Shown here piece by piece: positions 60,204 to 64,000 of a stretch of DNA of 64,000 nt (position 1 is its first letter; every line of letters begins with the position of its first letter). The stretch covers positions 744,001-808,000 of the forward strand of contig NZ_JACSEU010000001.1 in NCBI RefSeq assembly GCF_014334335.1, in the 5' to 3' direction. A program made the translations under genes and the position numbers. The notes beneath the pieces were generated by a model. The model did not search any database and was not told the origin of the DNA. It saw nothing but the letters and a program-made list of their open reading frames with translations. This DNA comes from Treponema sp. Marseille-Q3903. GTDB lineage: Bacteria; Spirochaetota; Spirochaetia; Treponematales; Treponemataceae.

Positions 60204-61664
60204 TTAAAAATCTGCAAGTTTTGGAGCACGCGGATACGGAATTACGTCCCTGATATTTTCCATTCCTGTCACGTAACGTATCAGCCGTTCAAACCCAAGT
60301 CCAAATCCCGAGTGTGGAACCGAACCGAACCTGCGCAAATCAAGATACCATTCGTAGTTCGACATATCCATTTTGCGTTCTTCGCATGCTTTTAGGAGTT
60401 TTTCATAATTTTCTTCACGTTCAGAACCGCCAATCAATTCGCCAATTCCAGGCACAAGCACGTCTACGGCTTTTACAGTTTTTCCGTCTTCATTTTGTTT
60501 CATATAAAAAGATTTAATTTCTTTTGGATAGTTGTAAACCATCACAGGACAGTTGAAAATCTTTTCTGTAAGGTAGCGTTCGTGTTCCGTAGCGATATCG
60601 CAACCCCAGTATGGTTTGAATTCAAACTTTGCGCCATTTTTTGAAGCTTCTTCGAGTTTTTCTATTGCGTCAGTGTAAGAAATGCGGACAAATTTTGCGT
60701 TTGCAACTTTTTCGAGGCTTTCAATCAGTCCCGGTTGAATCCGTTTGTCGAAGAATTCAAGATCTTCTCGGCACTTTGTCAAAGCCCAATTTAGGAGATA
60801 TTTTACAAAATCTTCCTGAATGTCCATGTCGTCGTCCAAATCGTAAAAAGCCATTTCCGGTTCTATCATCCAAAATTCAGCAAGATGACGAGGTGTGTTT
60901 GAGTTTTCTGCACGGAAAGTCGGTCCAAACGTATATACGCGGCTCAGCGCTGTTGCTAAAGTTTCTGCTTCAAGCTGACCGGAAACAGTGAGGCTCGCTT
61001 TTTTTCCGAAAAAGTCTTTTGAATAATCGACAATTTTGTGGGCATCTTCGACTTTCATTCCGCCCTGTCCTGCCTTGACACCTAGCTCTGCAATTTTTTC
61101 CATGCTTAAAGTTGTAACTTGGAACATTTCTCCCGCCCCTTCGGCATCGGAGCATGTTATTTCTGGGGCATTTATGTACAGAAATCCTCTTTCTTGAAAA
61201 AATGAATGGACTGCAAATGCCAGCTGATTTCTAACTCGATAAACTGCGCCAAAAGTGTTTGTCCTTGCCCTCAGATGTGCAACTTCACGAAGATATTCCA
61301 TAGACATCTTGTTTTTCTGAAGAGGATATTCTTCAGGATTGCATTTTCCGAGACATTCAATATTTTCAAGAGTAACTTCGACAGCTTGTCCGCTTGCAGG
61401 AGATTTTATAAGAGTTCCGGTAGCCCTAACAGAAGCCCCTGTATTCAAAATTTTGAGAGTTTCTTCGATATTATTTACATTTGCATTATCGGAAGGATTA
61501 GAGCGGTCAAACGTCAACTGAATATTGGCAAAACAACTTCCATCGTTAACCTGAATAAAAACAAGACCTTTTGAGTCTCGAACCGTACGAACCCAGCCGC
61601 AAACTTTAACTTGGCGTCCGTCCGGGTTTGATGATAATAAATCTTTAATTAATACCGGTACCAT
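60204..61664 (-). CDS. asnS: Asparaginyl-tRNA synthetase
   Basis: A 486-aa class IIb synthetase. The N-terminal OB fold recognises the anticodon (VCGWVRTVRDSKGLVFIQVN). The catalytic core has motif 2 FGPTFRAENSNTPRHLAEFW and motif 3 GFGLGFERLIRYV. It charges tRNA-Asn. ATG 61664 is used because GGAGGG lies just upstream; an earlier in-frame start lacks this. A YihY-type gene follows. Confidence 0.95.
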   Translation of the reverse strand: MVPVLIKDLLSSNPDGRQVKVCGWVRTVRDSKGLVFIQVNDGSCFANIQLTFDRSNPSDNANVNNIEETLKILNTGASVRATGTLIKSPASGQAVEVTLENIECLGKCNPEEYPLQKNKMSMEYLREVAHLRARTNTFGAVYRVRNQLAFAVHSFFQERGFLYINAPEITCSDAEGAGEMFQVTTLSMEKIAELGVKAGQGGMKVEDAHKIVDYSKDFFGKKASLTVSGQLEAETLATALSRVYTFGPTFRAENSNTPRHLAEFWMIEPEMAFYDLDDDMDIQEDFVKYLLNWALTKCREDLEFFDKRIQPGLIESLEKVANAKFVRISYTDAIEKLEEASKNGAKFEFKPYWGCDIATEHERYLTEKIFNCPVMVYNYPKEIKSFYMKQNEDGKTVKAVDVLVPGIGELIGGSEREENYEKLLKACEERKMDMSNYEWYLDLRRFGSVPHSGFGLGFERLIRYVTGMENIRDVIPYPRAPKLADF

Positions 61665-61747
61665 TGTACCCTCCAATGTGATGTGTTTGGACAGTCTATC
61701 ACTTTTTAGCGGCAGTAGCAATGAACACGAATATTTTACATTATTTA

Positions 61748-62587
61748 TTAAGCAACGTAAGCTTCGAGTCTGCGTGAACGAGTCGGATGCTGAAGTCTAA
61801 CTATTGCGTGCTTTTCGATTTGACGTATGCGTTCTTTTGTGAGATCACATTCTTCACCGACTTCTTTAAGAGACATCGGTTTTGCTCCGTTTAAGCCGTA
61901 TCTCATCTTTATCACGCGAGCTTCATTTGGTCTAAGTGAATCAACAACATTGTTGATTTCTTCTCGCAGTGATTGTCCGATTGCCTGTTCCTCAGGTCTG
62001 TCGTATGAATCGTCTTCAAAAAAGTCACCGATTTTTGCATGACCGCTGTCGGAATCATTTATCTCTGCGTCGAGGCTAATCATATCTCGGCTGATGTTTA
62101 TCATATCGCGCACGTGTTTTGTATCCATGTTGAGCATTGCACCGATTTCTTCATATTCCTGCTGTTCTGTTTTCTTTGAACCTACAATTTTGCGTGCTTG
62201 TTCAATCTGAACAAGTTCGTTCGCTCTATTCAATGGAAGGCGAATTGCGCGGCTTTTTTCGCAGATTGCCTTTAAAATGCTCTGACGAATCCACCACACA
62301 GCGTAAGATATAAAGTGATATCCTTTTGAAACATCAAATTTATTTACCGCCGTTATAAGCCCGATATTTCCTTCATTGATAAGATCTGTTAAATCTAAAC
62401 CGTGCTTCTGATACTTTTTTGCAACGTTGACAACAAAACGGAGATTAGAATTTACAAGTTTATTCATAGCTGCTTTATCACCTGCATGTGCTTTGTTAGC
62501 AAGTTCAACTTCTTCTTCGTGAGAAATCATAGGAATCTTGTTGATGTCCTTTAAGTACATAGCTAGGATATTTTCATCGTTTGTCAT
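61748..62587 (-). CDS. RNA polymerase sigma factor, sigma-70 family (RpoD/RpoS-like)
   Basis: A 279-aa sigma-70 factor with regions 1.2 (DENILAMYLKDINKIPMIS), 2 (VNSNLRFVVNVAKKYQKHG, then FISYAVWWIRQSI), 3 and 4 (SLKEVGEECDLTKERIRQIE). Region 1.1 and the large non-conserved insert of housekeeping RpoD are absent, so it may be an alternative (group 2) factor or a short primary one. AAGGAG lies 8 nt before ATG. Region 2.4 is of the type that reads TATAAT-like -10 boxes, in line with the promoters here. Confidence 0.9.
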   Translation of the reverse strand: MTNDENILAMYLKDINKIPMISHEEEVELANKAHAGDKAAMNKLVNSNLRFVVNVAKKYQKHGLDLTDLINEGNIGLITAVNKFDVSKGYHFISYAVWWIRQSILKAICEKSRAIRLPLNRANELVQIEQARKIVGSKKTEQQEYEEIGAMLNMDTKHVRDMINISRDMISLDAEINDSDSGHAKIGDFFEDDSYDRPEEQAIGQSLREEINNVVDSLRPNEARVIKMRYGLNGAKPMSLKEVGEECDLTKERIRQIEKHAIVRLQHPTRSRRLEAYVA

Positions 62588-62750
62588 AATTGAATCTCCT
62601 TGATTTACAATATATAGTAATATATAGCAAGTTATGTGCCAACGGATGCGATTTTAATAAAAAAAGTTAAAATAATTTATTTTTGTTAGAATTTTGTTGC
62701 CGATTTGACTTTTTATAGTTACATTGTCCGATTTTGATACACATTTATTT

Positions 62751-62781
62751 TGATAAAAAAAATATGTATCATTTTGATACA
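62751..62781 (-). terminator. Intrinsic terminator of recG
   Basis: On the minus strand, stem TGTATCA/TGATACA (62765-62771 with 62775-62781), loop of 3 nt, then TATTTTTTTT. It lies just beyond the recG stop. Nothing else supportable lies between here and the sigma gene start at 62587. Confidence 0.85.
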
Positions 62782-62788
62782 CACTTTT

Positions 62789-64000
62789 TTATGGCTGATA
62801 ATTATGGTTATTTTTGACACACATTTCGATTGCATCGGCACGAGCTGCTTCCATAATGTTCATATCGCGGCTTAAATCTGCAAGTTTGAACTCTAATTCT
62901 CCAGATTGAATTGTTCCGTTTATCTCGCCGGGTCCTCTCGTCTTAAGATCTTGCTCTGCGATAAAAAATCCATCTGTGCTTTTTCGAAGAGCTTTCATGC
63001 GTTCAATTCCTGTTTCTGTGATATCTTTGCTGTAGATTAAAAAGCAAAATGATTGTTCACTTCCTCGCCCTACACGACCGCGCAGCTGATGAAGTTGAGC
63101 CATTCCAAACCTGTCTGCCTGTTCAATCACCATGCAAGTTGCATTCGGAACGTCGACGCCTACTTCTACAACTGTTGTAGCGGCGAGCACTTGTGTTTCC
63201 CCATCGCGAAAACTCTGTAAAATGCTGACTTGTTGCTCTTCTTCAATTTTTCCGTGAAGCAATGCGCATTTATATTGCGGATATATGCGGCGCGAAAGAT
63301 GTTCAAAAGCTCGTTCAGCTGATTTTATATTTTGGTCGCTGTCGATCGCCGGGTAAACAAAATACGCCTGTCTGCCTTTTTCAAGTTCTTTTCTGACAGC
63401 TTCATAAGCGTTTAATTCATTGCCTTCTTTTACAAGATAAGTTGTGATAGGTTTTCTTCCTGAAGGCAATGTGTGGATTACAGATATATCAAGGTCTCCA
63501 AAAACGGTAAGCGCCAGGCTCTGTGGAATAGGTGTCGCACTCATCATCAAAATATTAGGTTCAAATGTTGTGTTTTTGTATGTTTTTTTTCCTTTTTCTA
63601 TGATTGCTTGACGCTGGAGCACTCCAAAACGGTGCTGTTCATCTATAACAGCGAGTTCAAGATCTTTATATTCAACTTGGGCAGAAAAAAGGGCGTGTGT
63701 TCCGATAACGATATCGATTTCTCCAGCTTTCAAAGCTTTTAATAATTGTGTTCTTCCTGCTGCGCGCAGATTACCTGTAAGAAATGCGGTCCGCACTCCC
63801 AAACTGCCGAGCATTTTTGCCGTATTTTCCGCATGCTGTCTTGCAAGAATTTCAGTCGGGGCGAGCAATGCGCATTGACCTTTCCAATTTATTATTCGCA
63901 GGCATAAAAATAGAGATACAAGAGTTTTTCCTGAACCGACGTCTCCTTGTAAAAGGCGAGCCATCGTAAATGACGGTCTGATTGGAGGTGGCAGCCCGCG
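62789..64000 (-). CDS. recG: ATP-dependent DNA helicase RecG (3' part, runs off the right edge)
   Basis: The C-terminal 403 residues of RecG, a branched-DNA helicase that rescues stalled forks; the N-terminal wedge domain lies outside the window. Motif I is LLQGDVGSGKT, Ia LLAPTEILARQH, II VIDEQHRFGV (the DEQH box), III MMSATPIPQ, and later GRVGRGSEQSFCFL and DLKTRGPGEINGTIQSG. The frame is open to base 64000, so the Met at 63964 is internal. Confidence 0.95.
   Translation of the reverse strand, partial: RGLPPPIRPSFTMARLLQGDVGSGKTLVSLFLCLRIINWKGQCALLAPTEILARQHAENTAKMLGSLGVRTAFLTGNLRAAGRTQLLKALKAGEIDIVIGTHALFSAQVEYKDLELAVIDEQHRFGVLQRQAIIEKGKKTYKNTTFEPNILMMSATPIPQSLALTVFGDLDISVIHTLPSGRKPITTYLVKEGNELNAYEAVRKELEKGRQAYFVYPAIDSDQNIKSAERAFEHLSRRIYPQYKCALLHGKIEEEQQVSILQSFRDGETQVLAATTVVEVGVDVPNATCMVIEQADRFGMAQLHQLRGRVGRGSEQSFCFLIYSKDITETGIERMKALRKSTDGFFIAEQDLKTRGPGEINGTIQSGELEFKLADLSRDMNIMEAARADAIEMCVKNNHNYQP

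Noticed and set aside
62732-62830. TTTTGATACACA-like sequences repeated near the recG end, considered as a CRISPR-like or iteron array
   Set aside because: Spacing is irregular, the units are about 12 nt, and one pair is simply the arms of the recG terminator.

Overview
The window looks like a chromosomal segment of a treponeme (Spirochaetota, genus Treponema). It is AT-rich. It carries a Trep_Strep-type ECF transporter, a Big_2-domain lipoprotein ending in an IdeS/Mac-like cysteine protease, a family II CBS-containing pyrophosphatase and a bifunctional cytidylyltransferase-aminotransferase of the kind described in oral treponemes. These assignments come from motif reading only; no database search was run and the species is not assigned.

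Layout. 1-9.3 kb: the 3' end of a DcuC-type dicarboxylate carrier, a ribokinase overlapped by a LacI regulator-ribokinase fusion, a chemoreceptor, the IdeS-like lipoprotein and RpiB. 9.3-22.8 kb: an accessory, mosaic region. It holds two ApbA-like paralogues, brnTA and vapBC toxin-antitoxin pairs, an ECF importer behind a TetR gene, a PadR/CPBP pair with a 28-bp perfect palindrome, a 54-bp direct repeat that duplicates the vapBC promoter, and at least five decayed gene fragments. 22.8-29.0 kb: a PEBP lipoprotein, malic enzyme, TrpB2, an internally deleted FAD enzyme and a sialidase lipoprotein. 29.0-35.0 kb: a three-gene operon joining a YidC-alkaline-phosphatase-superfamily fusion, a CDP-glycerol-type transferase and a LicC/PntC-type cytidylyltransferase-aminotransferase fusion. 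It looks like a surface-decoration pathway and is the strongest candidate for a poorly described system.

35-51 kb: a heterodimeric ABC exporter under a TetR regulator with a well-defined operator-promoter, parAB, an M18 aminopeptidase, a LacI gene diverging from a secreted-protein/beta-barrel/FecR operon, and an ECF A-A-T triple fusion with Nudix and membrane-protein genes. 51-64 kb: tRNA-Cys followed by three intrinsic terminators, a glycine riboswitch driving an AGCS symporter, then core genes (galK, PHP, pyrophosphatase, guaA, a YihY-cNMP fusion, asnS, a sigma-70 factor and the 3' part of recG).

A recurring signal is that at least five operon-initial genes without a Shine-Dalgarno sequence have a -10 box ending exactly 6 nt before the start codon. 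This predicts leaderless mRNAs starting on the A or G of the start codon.
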